From: Variovorax sp. PAMC26660
GTDB lineage: Bacteria; Pseudomonadota; Gammaproteobacteria; Burkholderiales; Burkholderiaceae_C
Assembly: GCF_014302995.1 (NCBI RefSeq)
Contig: NZ_CP060295.1
Location: 5,633,501-5,697,500 of the forward strand
Direction of reading: 5' to 3'
Length of the DNA stretch: 64,000 nucleotides
In this document: piece after piece, positions 55,113 to 64,000 of the stretch
How the letters are laid out: every line of letters starts with the position of its first letter
Numbering within the stretch: position 1 is the first letter of the stretch
Notes under the pieces: generated by a model
What the model was told of the DNA's origin: nothing
What the model saw: only the letters and a program-made list of their open reading frames with translations
Database searches by the model: none
Program-made: the position numbers and the translations under genes

Positions 55113-56920
55113 GCCCATCCGACACCGACGACGCGGCAATGCTGCCGGTCGAGCCCGAAGTCAAGAAGAAGAAAAGGGCAGTCACGCCCAAGAAGGCTGC
55201 GGATGGTGCTATCGAATCGGTAGCGCCTGAATCTGTTGCGCTGGTTGAGGCCGAGGAGCCCAAGAAGCCGCGTGCCCCCCGCAAGAAGAAGCCGGTCGAG
55301 CAACCCGTGGCTGACGAGGTGGCGGTTGCGCCCGAAGCGGCGCAAGTTGCCCAGGCTCCCGAGGTGACCGAGCCGGTCGCGGCAACCGCCGCCCCGGTCG
55401 AGGCGGCGCGCCAGGCGCCCCGTCCGGAAGACAGCGATCGTGACAACCGGGACGATCAGGTCGACGGCGACGACGAGGACGAAGAAGAGCCCGACGAGGA
55501 AGAGGACGACCTCGACCGCGCGCGCCGCGCCGCCGACCGCGAGCAGCGCAATGCGCTCCCGCCCGAGCCGATCCGCTTTGCCGATGTCATTTCGGGCCAG
55601 TTCGATGCCGACGAGGAAAGCCCCGAGGTGCCGCCGCTCAAGCGCGTGCTGCTGCCCGAAGCCGACTCGCCCAAGCTGCACAAGGTGCTGGCGCAGGCGG
55701 GCCTCGGCTCGCGGCTCGAAATGGAGCAACTGATCCTTCAGGGGCGCATTTCGGTCAACAACGAGCCCGCCCACATCGGCCAGCGCATCCAGTACGGCGA
55801 CCAGGTCAAGATCAACGGCAAGCCGATTCGCTACCGTATCGCGCCGCCGCCGCCGCGCGTGATCGCCTACCACAAGCCTGTGGGCGAAGTGGTGACGCAC
55901 GACGACCCGCAGAACCGGCCCACCGTGTTCCGCAAGCTGCCGCGCCTGCAGCAGGGCAAGTGGCAATCGGTCGGCCGGCTCGACCTGAACACCGAAGGCC
56001 TGCTGCTGTTCAGCAGCTCCGGCGACTTGGCCAACCAGCTCATGCACCCGCGCTTCGGCCTGGAGCGTGAGTACGCGGTGCGGGTGCTGGGTGCGCTGAG
56101 CAGCGAAGAGAAGAAAAAGCTTCTGGAAGGCGTTCGCCTCGAGGACGGCATGGCCCAGTTCGGCACGATCGAAGAGGGCGGTGGCGAAGGCTCGAATTGC
56201 TGGTACCGCGTGACCATCTCCGAAGGTCGCAACCGCGAAGTGCGGCGCCTGTTCGAGTCGGTGGGCCATGCGGTCAGCCGGCTGATCCGTATCCGCTACG
56301 GCGCGATGGTGCTGCCGCGCGGCCTGAAGCGCGGTGCCTGGATGGAACTCGACGAGCGCGACATCCGTGCGCTGTTCCAGGCTTCCGGCGGCGCGGCTGC
56401 ACGCCCTGCGGCTCCGCCGCAGCGTGGCCCGGGCGGCCCCGAAGGTGGTGGCCGGAATGGCCGCAACAAAAAGCGCCGTGGCGGCCGCAACGGCGGTCAG
56501 CCAGGTGGCGGCCAGCCGCGCGAGATGCGTGACCCGCGCGACGAGGGGCGCGAGGCGCCGATCCCGAGCCCATTGGGCGATGGCCGCCCACCGCGCGGTG
56601 ACCGTGGCGGTCGTGCCAATCGCGGTGGCGGCAATGGCGGTCCTCCGCAAGGACAGGCGCGTCGTGGCAACGGCGGCGGCAATCGTCAGCAGGGCGGAGG
56701 CAACCGTCCGCAGGGTGACGACAGTCAGCCGAGCGGAGCCAACCAGCCCGATCCGATGAAGACCTCGCTGGGCTACATCGGTGCCGACAGCTTCTCGCGT
56801 CAACGCAAGGAGCAGCGCGGCGGCCCAGGCGGCCGTCGTGGTGGTGGCGGGGGAGGCGGCGGTGGTGGTGGCTTCGGCGGCCAGGGTGGCCAAGGCGGCG
56901 GACGCCGTCGCGGGCGCTGA
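55109..56920 (+). CDS. rluB: RluB-family rRNA pseudouridine synthase with charged N-terminus and RGG-rich tail
   Basis: 603 residues, about twice the family norm. Residues 1-150 are low-complexity, basic ([12 protein letters not shown]) then acidic ([16 protein letters not shown]). The enzyme core (about 180-430) has an S4 domain ([29 protein letters not shown]), active-site region [18 protein letters not shown] with catalytic Asp, and [27 protein letters not shown]. The last 170 residues are Gly/Arg/Asn/Gln-rich with RGG and GGG runs. It modifies 23S rRNA (position 2605 in E. coli). Overlaps scpB by ATGA, the same gene pair seen in many bacteria. Confidence 0.93.
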   Translation: MSPSDTDDAAMLPVEPEVKKKKRAVTPKKAADGAIESVAPESVALVEAEEPKKPRAPRKKKPVEQPVADEVAVAPEAAQVAQAPEVTEPVAATAAPVEAARQAPRPEDSDRDNRDDQVDGDDEDEEEPDEEEDDLDRARRAADREQRNALPPEPIRFADVISGQFDADEESPEVPPLKRVLLPEADSPKLHKVLAQAGLGSRLEMEQLILQGRISVNNEPAHIGQRIQYGDQVKINGKPIRYRIAPPPPRVIAYHKPVGEVVTHDDPQNRPTVFRKLPRLQQGKWQSVGRLDLNTEGLLLFSSSGDLANQLMHPRFGLEREYAVRVLGALSSEEKKKLLEGVRLEDGMAQFGTIEEGGGEGSNCWYRVTISEGRNREVRRLFESVGHAVSRLIRIRYGAMVLPRGLKRGAWMELDERDIRALFQASGGAAARPAAPPQRGPGGPEGGGRNGRNKKRRGGRNGGQPGGGQPREMRDPRDEGREAPIPSPLGDGRPPRGDRGGRANRGGGNGGPPQGQARRGNGGGNRQQGGGNRPQGDDSQPSGANQPDPMKTSLGYIGADSFSRQRKEQRGGPGGRRGGGGGGGGGGGFGGQGGQGGGRRRGR

Positions 56921-56982
56921 AAGCCTGCCGTTACAGCGCGGCCTTTCGCGGGGTTTTCACCAATCCCGGGGGCTGCGCCGGT

Positions 56983-56988
56983 TAAAAT
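56983..56988 (+). promoter_or_regulatory. Candidate -10 (TAAAAT) for ndk
   Basis: TAAAAT lies 85 bases before the ndk ATG in the 152-base gap after rluB; no good -35 is visible. The gap holds no gene; its ndk-proximal half is A/T-rich. Confidence 0.35.
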
Positions 56989-57072
56989 CAAAGGCTTTGT
57001 CGATATGCGACGCAACAAACTCGTTGCAGTTGTGACAAAACACTTCAAAATCAAAGCTCAGAAAGCATTTCA

Positions 57073-57498
57073 ATGGCTATCGAACGTACCCTCTCCATCA
57101 TCAAGCCCGACGCCGTCGCCAAGAACGTCATCGGCAAGATCGTTTCCCGTTTCGAGGCTGCCGGCCTCAAGATCATCGCCGCCAAGCTGGTGCACCTGTC
57201 GCGCAACGAAGCCGAGCAGTTCTACTCGGTGCACAAGGAGCGTCCCTTCTTCAAGGACCTGGTCGAGTTCATGATCTCGGGCCCCGTGTTCGTGCAAGTG
57301 CTCGAAGGCGAAAATGCCATCGCCAAGAACCGTGACCTGATGGGCGCCACCGATCCGAAGAAGGCCGCCGCCGGCACCATTCGCGCCGACTTCGCCGACA
57401 GCATCGACGCCAACGCCGTGCACGGTTCGGACGCAGCTGAAACCGCCGCGAACGAAATCTCGTTCTTCTTCGCCGGCCTCAACGTCTACGCACGCTGA
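57073..57498 (+). CDS. ndk: Nucleoside diphosphate kinase
   Basis: 141 residues, the standard size. Balances NTP and dNTP pools by phosphate transfer through a His. Start [22 protein letters not shown] is the family N-terminus. The active-site His is in [23 protein letters not shown] near residue 117, and [15 protein letters not shown] [16 protein letters not shown] precedes it. First gene of a conserved run through rlmN, pilW, rodZ, ispG, hisS and bamB. Confidence 0.98.
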   Translation: MAIERTLSIIKPDAVAKNVIGKIVSRFEAAGLKIIAAKLVHLSRNEAEQFYSVHKERPFFKDLVEFMISGPVFVQVLEGENAIAKNRDLMGATDPKKAAAGTIRADFADSIDANAVHGSDAAETAANEISFFFAGLNVYAR

Positions 57499-57519
57499 AG
57501 CTGTTTGTCGACTGATTCC

Positions 57520-58671
57520 ATGACCACGGCCAATCTGCTCGAATTCGATCTCGAGGGGCTGGCCGCGTTCTGCGAAAAACTCGGCGAGAAGAAATTTCGC
57601 GCCACGCAACTGTTCCGCTGGATTCACCAGCGTGGCGCGAGCGACTTCACCCAGATGACCGATCTGGCCAAGTCGCTGCGCGAGAAACTCGCCACCACCG
57701 CATGCGTCGAGGCCTTGCCGGTTCTCACGCAGCACGAATCCAAGGACGGCACGATCAAGTGGCTGTTCGACGTCGGCGATGGCAATGCCGTCGAAGCCGT
57801 ATTCATTCCCGAAGACGACCGCGGCACCTTGTGCGTGTCGTCTCAAGCCGGCTGCGCGGTCGGTTGCCGCTTTTGCTCGACAGGGCATCAGGGCTTCAGC
57901 CGCAACCTCAGCACGGGCGAAATCGTCGCCCAGCTGTGGTTTGCCGAACATTTCCTGCGCAAGCATTTGAAGCGCACGGAGCGCGTCATCTCCAACGTGG
58001 TGATGATGGGCATGGGCGAGCCGCTGCAGAACTACTCGGCGTTGGTGCCGGCATTGCGCACCATGCTCGACGACAACGCCTATGGCCTGTCGCGCCGCCG
58101 TGTCACCGTGTCGACCTCTGGCGTCGTGCCGATGATCGACCGCCTGGGCGCCGATTGCCCGGTGGCCATGGCCGTGTCGCTGCATGCGCCCAACGACGCG
58201 CTGCGCGACGACCTCGTGCCGCTCAATCGCAAGTACCCGATTGCCGAGCTGCTCGAAGCCTGCAAGCGCTATCTGGCGCACGCACCGCGCGACTTCATCA
58301 CCTTCGAGTACTGCATGCTCGACGGCGTGAACGACCAGCCCGAGCATGCGAAGCAACTGGTCGAACTGGTGCGCACGCATGGCGTGTCGTGCAAGTTCAA
58401 CCTGATCCCGTTCAATCCGTTTCCGGCCTCGGGCCTGCTGCGCTCGCCGCAACCCCGCGTGCTGGCATTCGCCAAGACGCTGAGCGAAGCCGGCCTCGTG
58501 ACCACCGTGCGCAAGACGCGCGGCGACGACATCGATGCCGCCTGCGGGCAGCTCGCCGGCGACGTCAAGGATCGCACCCGCGCGGCCGAGCGCATGGCTC
58601 AGCGCCGTGCGACCGCCGAGCACCCCATTGTTTTGCATCCGGTCCGCAAGACCGCCCCCCAGGAGCATTGA
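57520..58671 (+). CDS. rlmN: 23S rRNA/tRNA adenine C2-methyltransferase
   Basis: 383 residues. Radical SAM enzyme methylating A2503 of 23S rRNA and A37 of some tRNAs. The cluster motif is [18 protein letters not shown] (CxxxCxxC) near residue 111. Other hallmarks are [48 protein letters not shown] and the methyl-carrying Cys expected near the C-terminus (DIDAACGQL). I use ATG 57520; a TTG five codons upstream is less likely. Confidence 0.97.
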   Translation: MTTANLLEFDLEGLAAFCEKLGEKKFRATQLFRWIHQRGASDFTQMTDLAKSLREKLATTACVEALPVLTQHESKDGTIKWLFDVGDGNAVEAVFIPEDDRGTLCVSSQAGCAVGCRFCSTGHQGFSRNLSTGEIVAQLWFAEHFLRKHLKRTERVISNVVMMGMGEPLQNYSALVPALRTMLDDNAYGLSRRRVTVSTSGVVPMIDRLGADCPVAMAVSLHAPNDALRDDLVPLNRKYPIAELLEACKRYLAHAPRDFITFEYCMLDGVNDQPEHAKQLVELVRTHGVSCKFNLIPFNPFPASGLLRSPQPRVLAFAKTLSEAGLVTTVRKTRGDDIDAACGQLAGDVKDRTRAAERMAQRRATAEHPIVLHPVRKTAPQEH

Positions 58672-58675
58672 CGCA

Positions 58676-59530
58676 ATGAGCATGGCCTTTCCGATGACGA
58701 CCGCAAGCGCGCAGCGAATGCTGGCCGCAAGCTTTGCCGGCGTCGCCGTGGCGTTTCTGCTCGCGGGCTGCGTCAACACGCGGACCACCACCACCAGCTT
58801 GGCCGACAGCAGTTCGGGCAAGGGCTCGGAGATCGTGACCGAGTCCGACGAGACCAGCCGGCAGCGCCGTGCACGCCTGCGCATGGAACTCGCCTCCGGC
58901 TATTTCCAGAATGGCCAGACCACCGTGGCCCTCGACGAGATCAAGCAGGCACTGGTCGCCGATCCGAACTACGCCGACGCCTACAACCTGCGCGGCCTGG
59001 TCTACATGCGGCTCGAAGATGCGGGCATGGCCGAAGACAGCTTCCGCCGCGCCATTGCCATCAATCCACGCGACCCCAACATCCGCCACAACTACGGTTG
59101 GCTGCTGTGCCAGCAGAACCGCTATGGCGATGCGGCGCAGCAGTTCACCGAAGCGCTCGCGGTGCCCGGCTACACCGACCGCGCCAAGACACTGATGACG
59201 CAGGGCGTCTGCGAGCTCAAGGCCGGTCTGCGCCCGCAGGCGGAACGCAGCCTGATGCAGGCCTACGAGATCGATGCCGGCAACCCGGTGGTCGGTTTCA
59301 ACCTGGCCTCGGTGCTCGCGCAGCGCGAAGAATGGTCGCGCGCGCAGTTCTACATCCGCCGCGTCAACAACAGCCCCTCGGCCAGCGCCGAGACGCTCTG
59401 GCTCGGCATCAAGATCGAGCGAAAGCTCAACAACCGCGAGGCCGTTGCACAGTTGGGAGGCCAACTTCAGCGACGTTTCCCCCAGTCGCGGGAGGCATCA
59501 GCGTACGAGCGCGGGAATTTCAATGACTGA
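58676..59530 (+). CDS. pilW: Type IV pilus biogenesis/stability lipoprotein PilW (PilF)
   Basis: 284 residues. A lipoprotein signal peptide ends in LLAGCVNT. TPR repeats follow (RLRMELASGYFQNGQTTVALDEIKQALVADPNYADAYNLRGLVYMRLEDAGMAEDSFRRAIAINPRDPN, continuing). It helps the PilQ secretin assemble in the outer membrane. The position between rlmN and rodZ is conserved across beta- and gammaproteobacteria. Starts 4 bases after rlmN and overlaps rodZ by 8 bases. Confidence 0.94.
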   Translation: MSMAFPMTTASAQRMLAASFAGVAVAFLLAGCVNTRTTTTSLADSSSGKGSEIVTESDETSRQRRARLRMELASGYFQNGQTTVALDEIKQALVADPNYADAYNLRGLVYMRLEDAGMAEDSFRRAIAINPRDPNIRHNYGWLLCQQNRYGDAAQQFTEALAVPGYTDRAKTLMTQGVCELKAGLRPQAERSLMQAYEIDAGNPVVGFNLASVLAQREEWSRAQFYIRRVNNSPSASAETLWLGIKIERKLNNREAVAQLGGQLQRRFPQSREASAYERGNFND

Positions 59531-60472
59531 TCGGGTTTCGGAGTTCGGCACTTCCGCGGCGCAGCCGCTCGAGGAAGGCGACATCAAGCAAAAGACGGCC
59601 GGCGACATGCTTCGCGAGGCACGCGAGGCCCATGGCCTGCACATCGAGATGGTGGCTGCCGCGCTGAAGGTACCGCCGCAGAAACTCCTGGCGCTCGAGG
59701 CGGACGACATTGCGTCGCTGCCCGACCCGGTCTTCGCCCGCGCGCTGGCCAGCAGCGTCTGCCGCGCGCTGCGCATCGACCCCGCGCCGGTGCTTGCGAA
59801 ACTGCCCAGCACGCACAAAGTGTCGCTGGCTGTGGCCGATCGCACGATCAAGACGAACATCACCTCGGGAACGCCGCGCTGGAACAACAGCAGCCGCTCC
59901 AGCGGGCTGCCGTCGCGCGCCCTGTTGACGGTCGTGGTGCTGCTGCTGGTGGGCGCGGGTGCGCTGTTCTGGCTGCCACAGTCGGTGTTCGATCAGATCG
60001 GCGCCTCCGTGTCGCGCCTGACCGCGCGTGGTGAATCCGATGCGGGTTCGACGACCGAGCCTTCCGCAAACGGACAATCTTCAGGTGCTTCGGGCGTGGT
60101 TGCTGAGACCGTTCCCGCGCAGGCCGTGGCACCGAACGGGCCCGCAGGCGATGCCCCTGCTGCAGCCAGCGCCAATGCTGCGACGACACCGGCGCCCGCC
60201 GTGGCTGCGTCCGCGGCCCCTGTCGAGAGCAGCAGCCAGCAGCTCGTTTTCGTCGCACGCGAAGAGTGCTGGATCACCGTGACCGAAGCCGGCGGCAAGC
60301 AGTTGCTGCGCCGCAGCCTGAAGGCCGGCGAAACGGTCGGGCTGTCGGGCACGCTGCCTTTGTCCGTCGTGATCGGCCGCGCTTCGGCCGTCGATGTGCA
60401 GGTGCGCGGAAAAGCCTACGATCTGAAGCCTGTCACCCGCGGTGGCGGCGTGGCGCGTTTCGAGGTGACATC

Positions 60473-60476
<4 letters not shown>
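59523..60476 (+). CDS. rodZ: RodZ-like cytoskeletal membrane protein
   Basis: 317 residues. Cytoplasmic helix-turn-helix domain ([38 protein letters not shown]) that contacts MreB in E. coli. One membrane segment ([19 protein letters not shown] near residue 140) follows, then an Ala/Pro/Ser-rich periplasmic linker and a DUF4115 domain ([30 protein letters not shown]). It helps set rod shape. Gene order with ispG is the same as in E. coli. Confidence 0.93.
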
Positions 60477-61750
<1,274 letters not shown>

Positions 61751-61765
61751 CACCTCCGCAGATCC

Positions 61766-63076
61766 ATGGCTGATAAATTGAATGCCGTCAAAGGCATGAA
61801 CGACATATTGCCGCCCGAATCGGCGCGCTGGGAGTGGCTTGAAGCCACCGTGCGCGACCTGATGGGGCGCTATGCGTACCGCAACGTCCGTACACCGATC
61901 CTGGAGCACACGGCGCTGTTCGTGCGCGGCATCGGCGAGGTGACGGACATCGTCGAGAAGGAGATGTACTCCTTCCACGACCGCTCGGACAAGTACGGCG
62001 ACAACGACCATCTGACGCTGCGGCCCGAGAACACCGCTGGTCTGGTGCGCGCGGTGATCGAGCACAACATGCTGTACGACGGCGGCAAGCGCCTCTGGTA
62101 CATCGGCCCGATGTTCCGTCGCGAAAAACCGCAGCGAGGGCGCTTTCGCCAGTTCCACCAGATCGGCGCCGAGGCACTCGGCTTCGCCGGCCCCGATGTC
62201 GATGCTGAACTGATCCTGCTCGCGAATGCGCTCTGGAAGCGGATCGGGCTGACCGACGTTCGCCTCGAACTCAACAGCCTGGGCCAACCGGCCGAGCGCG
62301 CGCTGCATCGCGCCCAGCTCGTTGCCCACTTCGAGAAGCATGTCGACAAGCTCGATGAAGACGGCAAGCGCCGCCTGCACAGCAATCCGCTGCGCATCCT
62401 TGACACCAAGAATCCGGCGATGAAGGAAGTCGTCGAATCGGCGCCGAAGCTGATCGACTTTCTCGGTGCCGAGTCGCTCGCGCACTTTGATGGCCTGAAG
62501 GCCATCCTCGATGCGAATGGCGTGACCTACACCATCAATCCGCGTCTGGTGCGTGGGCTCGACTACTACAACCTCAGCGTGTTCGAGTTCGTGACCGACC
62601 GCCTCGGCTCGCAAGGCACCGTGTGCGCGGGCGGCCGCTACGACGACCTGATCGCGCAGATCGGCGGCAAGCCGGCGCCCGCCGTGGGCTGGGCGATGGG
62701 CGTGGAGCGCGTGCTCGACCTGATGAAGGAGCAGGGCACCGACATTCCCATGCCCGTGCCTGACGTCTATGCCGTCGTGCCCGATGCGGCAGCCATGCCC
62801 GTGGTGCTGGGCACGCTGCAGCAACTGCGCGACGCCGGTGTCCGTGTGCAGATGCATGCGGCCACGGTCGATGGCCTCGGCAGCTTCAAATCGCAGTTCA
62901 AGCGGGCCGACAACAGCGGTGCCACCTACGCCCTGATCTTCGGCGCCGATGAACTTGCACGCGGCGAAGTGACTCTCAAGGCGCTGCGCGACGGAAGCGG
63001 TGCGCAAACTTCCCGAACGCTTGCTGAAGTGGCCACCTGGGCCGCCACCCTACAATCGCCGGCTCCCAACATCTGA
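61766..63076 (+). CDS. hisS: Histidyl-tRNA synthetase
   Basis: 436 residues, class II synthetase. It begins [20 protein letters not shown]. Motif 2 is [24 protein letters not shown] near residue 116, the histidine-specific blocks are [18 protein letters not shown] and [13 protein letters not shown], and motif 3 is [15 protein letters not shown]. The C-terminal anticodon-binding domain starts near PDVYAVVPD. 15 bases after ispG. Confidence 0.98.
   Translation: MADKLNAVKGMNDILPPESARWEWLEATVRDLMGRYAYRNVRTPILEHTALFVRGIGEVTDIVEKEMYSFHDRSDKYGDNDHLTLRPENTAGLVRAVIEHNMLYDGGKRLWYIGPMFRREKPQRGRFRQFHQIGAEALGFAGPDVDAELILLANALWKRIGLTDVRLELNSLGQPAERALHRAQLVAHFEKHVDKLDEDGKRRLHSNPLRILDTKNPAMKEVVESAPKLIDFLGAESLAHFDGLKAILDANGVTYTINPRLVRGLDYYNLSVFEFVTDRLGSQGTVCAGGRYDDLIAQIGGKPAPAVGWAMGVERVLDLMKEQGTDIPMPVPDVYAVVPDAAAMPVVLGTLQQLRDAGVRVQMHAATVDGLGSFKSQFKRADNSGATYALIFGADELARGEVTLKALRDGSGAQTSRTLAEVATWAATLQSPAPNI
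63051..63056 (+). promoter_or_regulatory. Candidate internal -10 (TACAAT) before yfgM-bamB
   Basis: TACAATCGCC lies within the last codons of hisS, 27 bases before the yfgM-like start. No clear -35. The same string occurs at 54067, supporting a shared promoter element, but this could be coincidence. Confidence 0.3.
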
Positions 63077-63082
63077 CTGCGC

Positions 63083-63775
63083 ATGGCAACCCATCTCGAT
63101 CTCGAAGAACAGGAACAGCTCGACCAGCTCAAGCATTTCTGGAATACCTACGGCACCCTGATCACCTGGGTCGTGCTGCTCGTCGCCGGTGCCTTCGTGG
63201 CCTGGAACGGTTGGCAGTACTTCCAGCGCAACAAGGCTGCACAGGCCGCAGCGCTCTACGACGAGGTCGAGCGCAGTACGCAGTCCGGCGACGTCGAGCG
63301 CATCCAGCGTGTACTGGGTGACATGAAGGCGCGCTTTGCCGGCACCACTTATGCACAACAGGCCGGCCTGCTGGTCGCCAAGACGCTGTACGAAAAGGGC
63401 AAGGTCGAAGAATCGCGCGCTGCGCTGGGCTGGGTGGCGCAGAGCGCCATCGACCCGGGCTATCAGGCCATTGCCAAGTTGAGGCTCGCGGCCGAATTGC
63501 TCGACAGCAAGTCGTACGACGAAGCCCTCAAGCAACTCGACGGCAAGGTGCCCACAGAATTCGAGCCGCTGGTGGCTGATCGCAAGGGCGACATCTACCT
63601 GGCCCAAGGCAAGCGCGACGAAGCCCAGCTCGAGTACCGCAAGGCCTGGACTGGCCTTGGCGTTGCCTCCGACTATCGCCGCCTGATCGAGATCAAGCTC
63701 AACGCGGTCGGTGTCGACCCGAAGAGCCTGGCCCCGGTCGTTACCGTCACTCCCGCAGCCCCCAAAACTCCCTGA
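63083..63775 (+). CDS. yfgM: YfgM-like tetratricopeptide membrane protein
   Basis: 230 residues. Short cytoplasmic lead (THLDLEEQEQLDQLKHFWNTYG), one membrane segment (TLITWVVLLVAGAFVAWNGWQYF), then periplasmic TPR repeats (AAALYDEVERSTQSGDVERIQRVLGDM; TYAQQAGLLVAKTLYEKGKVEESRAAL; AIAKLRLAAELLDSKSYDEALKQLDGK). Matches the UPF0070/YfgM family, a SecYEG-associated factor in E. coli that works with PpiD on periplasmic folding. Seven bases after hisS and before bamB, the conserved order. Confidence 0.92.
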   Translation: MATHLDLEEQEQLDQLKHFWNTYGTLITWVVLLVAGAFVAWNGWQYFQRNKAAQAAALYDEVERSTQSGDVERIQRVLGDMKARFAGTTYAQQAGLLVAKTLYEKGKVEESRAALGWVAQSAIDPGYQAIAKLRLAAELLDSKSYDEALKQLDGKVPTEFEPLVADRKGDIYLAQGKRDEAQLEYRKAWTGLGVASDYRRLIEIKLNAVGVDPKSLAPVVTVTPAAPKTP

Positions 63776-63782
63776 CCGCATC

Positions 63783-64000
63783 ATGAATTTCAAGCGTTTC
63801 ATGCCTGAATCGACCGCCTTGCGTGCGGGATCAGCTATTGTTTTGGTAGCACTCTTGGCCGCCTGTTCTGGCACCAGCAAACCGAAGCCGGCCGAGCTTC
63901 CTGCCAACCCCTCCCTGATCGGCGTGCGCCAAGCCTGGTCGGTGAAGATTTCTGAAGTCGGCTTTCCGCTCACTACCGATGTCAGCGGCGACACGGTGAC
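63783..64000 (+). CDS. bamB: Outer membrane assembly lipoprotein BamB, N-terminal part (runs off window)
   Basis: First 72 residues only. A lipoprotein signal peptide with lipobox LLAACSG near residue 25 is followed by KPKPAELPANPSLIGVRQAWSVKIS, matching the BamB N-terminus (the W-S-V-K strand opens the beta-propeller). Position after hisS-yfgM is also diagnostic. The propeller itself lies outside the window. Start ATG 63783, seven bases after yfgM. Confidence 0.9.
   Translation, partial: MNFKRFMPESTALRAGSAIVLVALLAACSGTSKPKPAELPANPSLIGVRQAWSVKISEVGFPLTTDVSGDTV

Noticed and set aside
56820..56920. Run of GGT/GGC triplets at the rluB 3' end as a possible microsatellite or frameshift site
   Set aside because: Frame stays open to a sensible stop and encodes a Gly-rich tail; no sign of a broken gene.

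Overview
This is a GC-rich (about two thirds G+C), gene-dense stretch of ordinary chromosome. Gene content and order point to a betaproteobacterium of the order Burkholderiales, most likely family Comamonadaceae and Variovorax-like. Supporting features are the iscRSUA-hscBA-fdx cluster running straight into dnaQ, a PHA depolymerase, an E1/E2/E3 pyruvate dehydrogenase operon carrying a betaproteobacterial proteasome homologue, and the block ndk-rlmN-pilW-rodZ-ispG-hisS-yfgM-bamB. The genus is inferred from protein families and was not tested by any search. I see no insertion sequence, prophage, integrase or CRISPR array.

Layout: 1-5262 holds the end of bioB, a VOC protein, an Lrp regulator divergent from a DMT exporter, a LysE exporter overlapping a ferredoxin-like RsxB, and PHA depolymerase. 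5420-8839 has an aromatic aminotransferase divergent from uvrB. 9072-15197 is the iron-sulfur assembly operon (iscR, iscS, iscU, iscA, hscB, hscA, fdx) ending in dnaQ, preceded by an IscR-type operator; tRNA-Val(CAC) and a strong terminator follow. 15569-18062 has a tiny Pro-rich protein, an FAD oxidoreductase and YqjD/YqjE-like envelope genes. 18079-23533 has pyrD divergent from rpiA, then (minus strand) folD, prlC and a DUF4124-glutaredoxin protein. 23609-26778 is a two-component system divergent from the pyruvate dehydrogenase operon.

26996-33888 is aceE-aceF-(BPH-like peptidase)-lpdA, with translational overlaps among the last three genes and a clear terminator after lpdA. 33972-40895 is more accessory: NlpC/P60 peptidase, lipoprotein hydrolase, an AbfD/HpaB-family flavoprotein with a divergent TetR regulator and a palindromic operator in the promoter spacer, an isochorismatase-like hydrolase and prpE. 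41075-48310 is the 2-oxoglutarate dehydrogenase operon (odhA, odhB, a secreted protein of unknown function, lpd) followed by zapE. 48307-52132 has a coiled-coil secreted protein, a PP2C phosphatase, a YdcH-like protein and a DinG-type helicase. 52226-64000 is housekeeping: bamD divergent from rluD, scpB-rluB, then the ndk to bamB block.

Most noteworthy: (i) the HslV/proteasome-like Ntn hydrolase translationally coupled between the E2 and E3 genes of pyruvate dehydrogenase; (ii) terminator-like hairpins directly in front of the hscB and folD start codons; (iii) the promoter-spacer palindrome controlling the AbfD-like flavoprotein; (iv) low-complexity charged tails on PhaZ, ScpB and RluB; and (v) a multi-hairpin, REP-like element between aceE and aceF.
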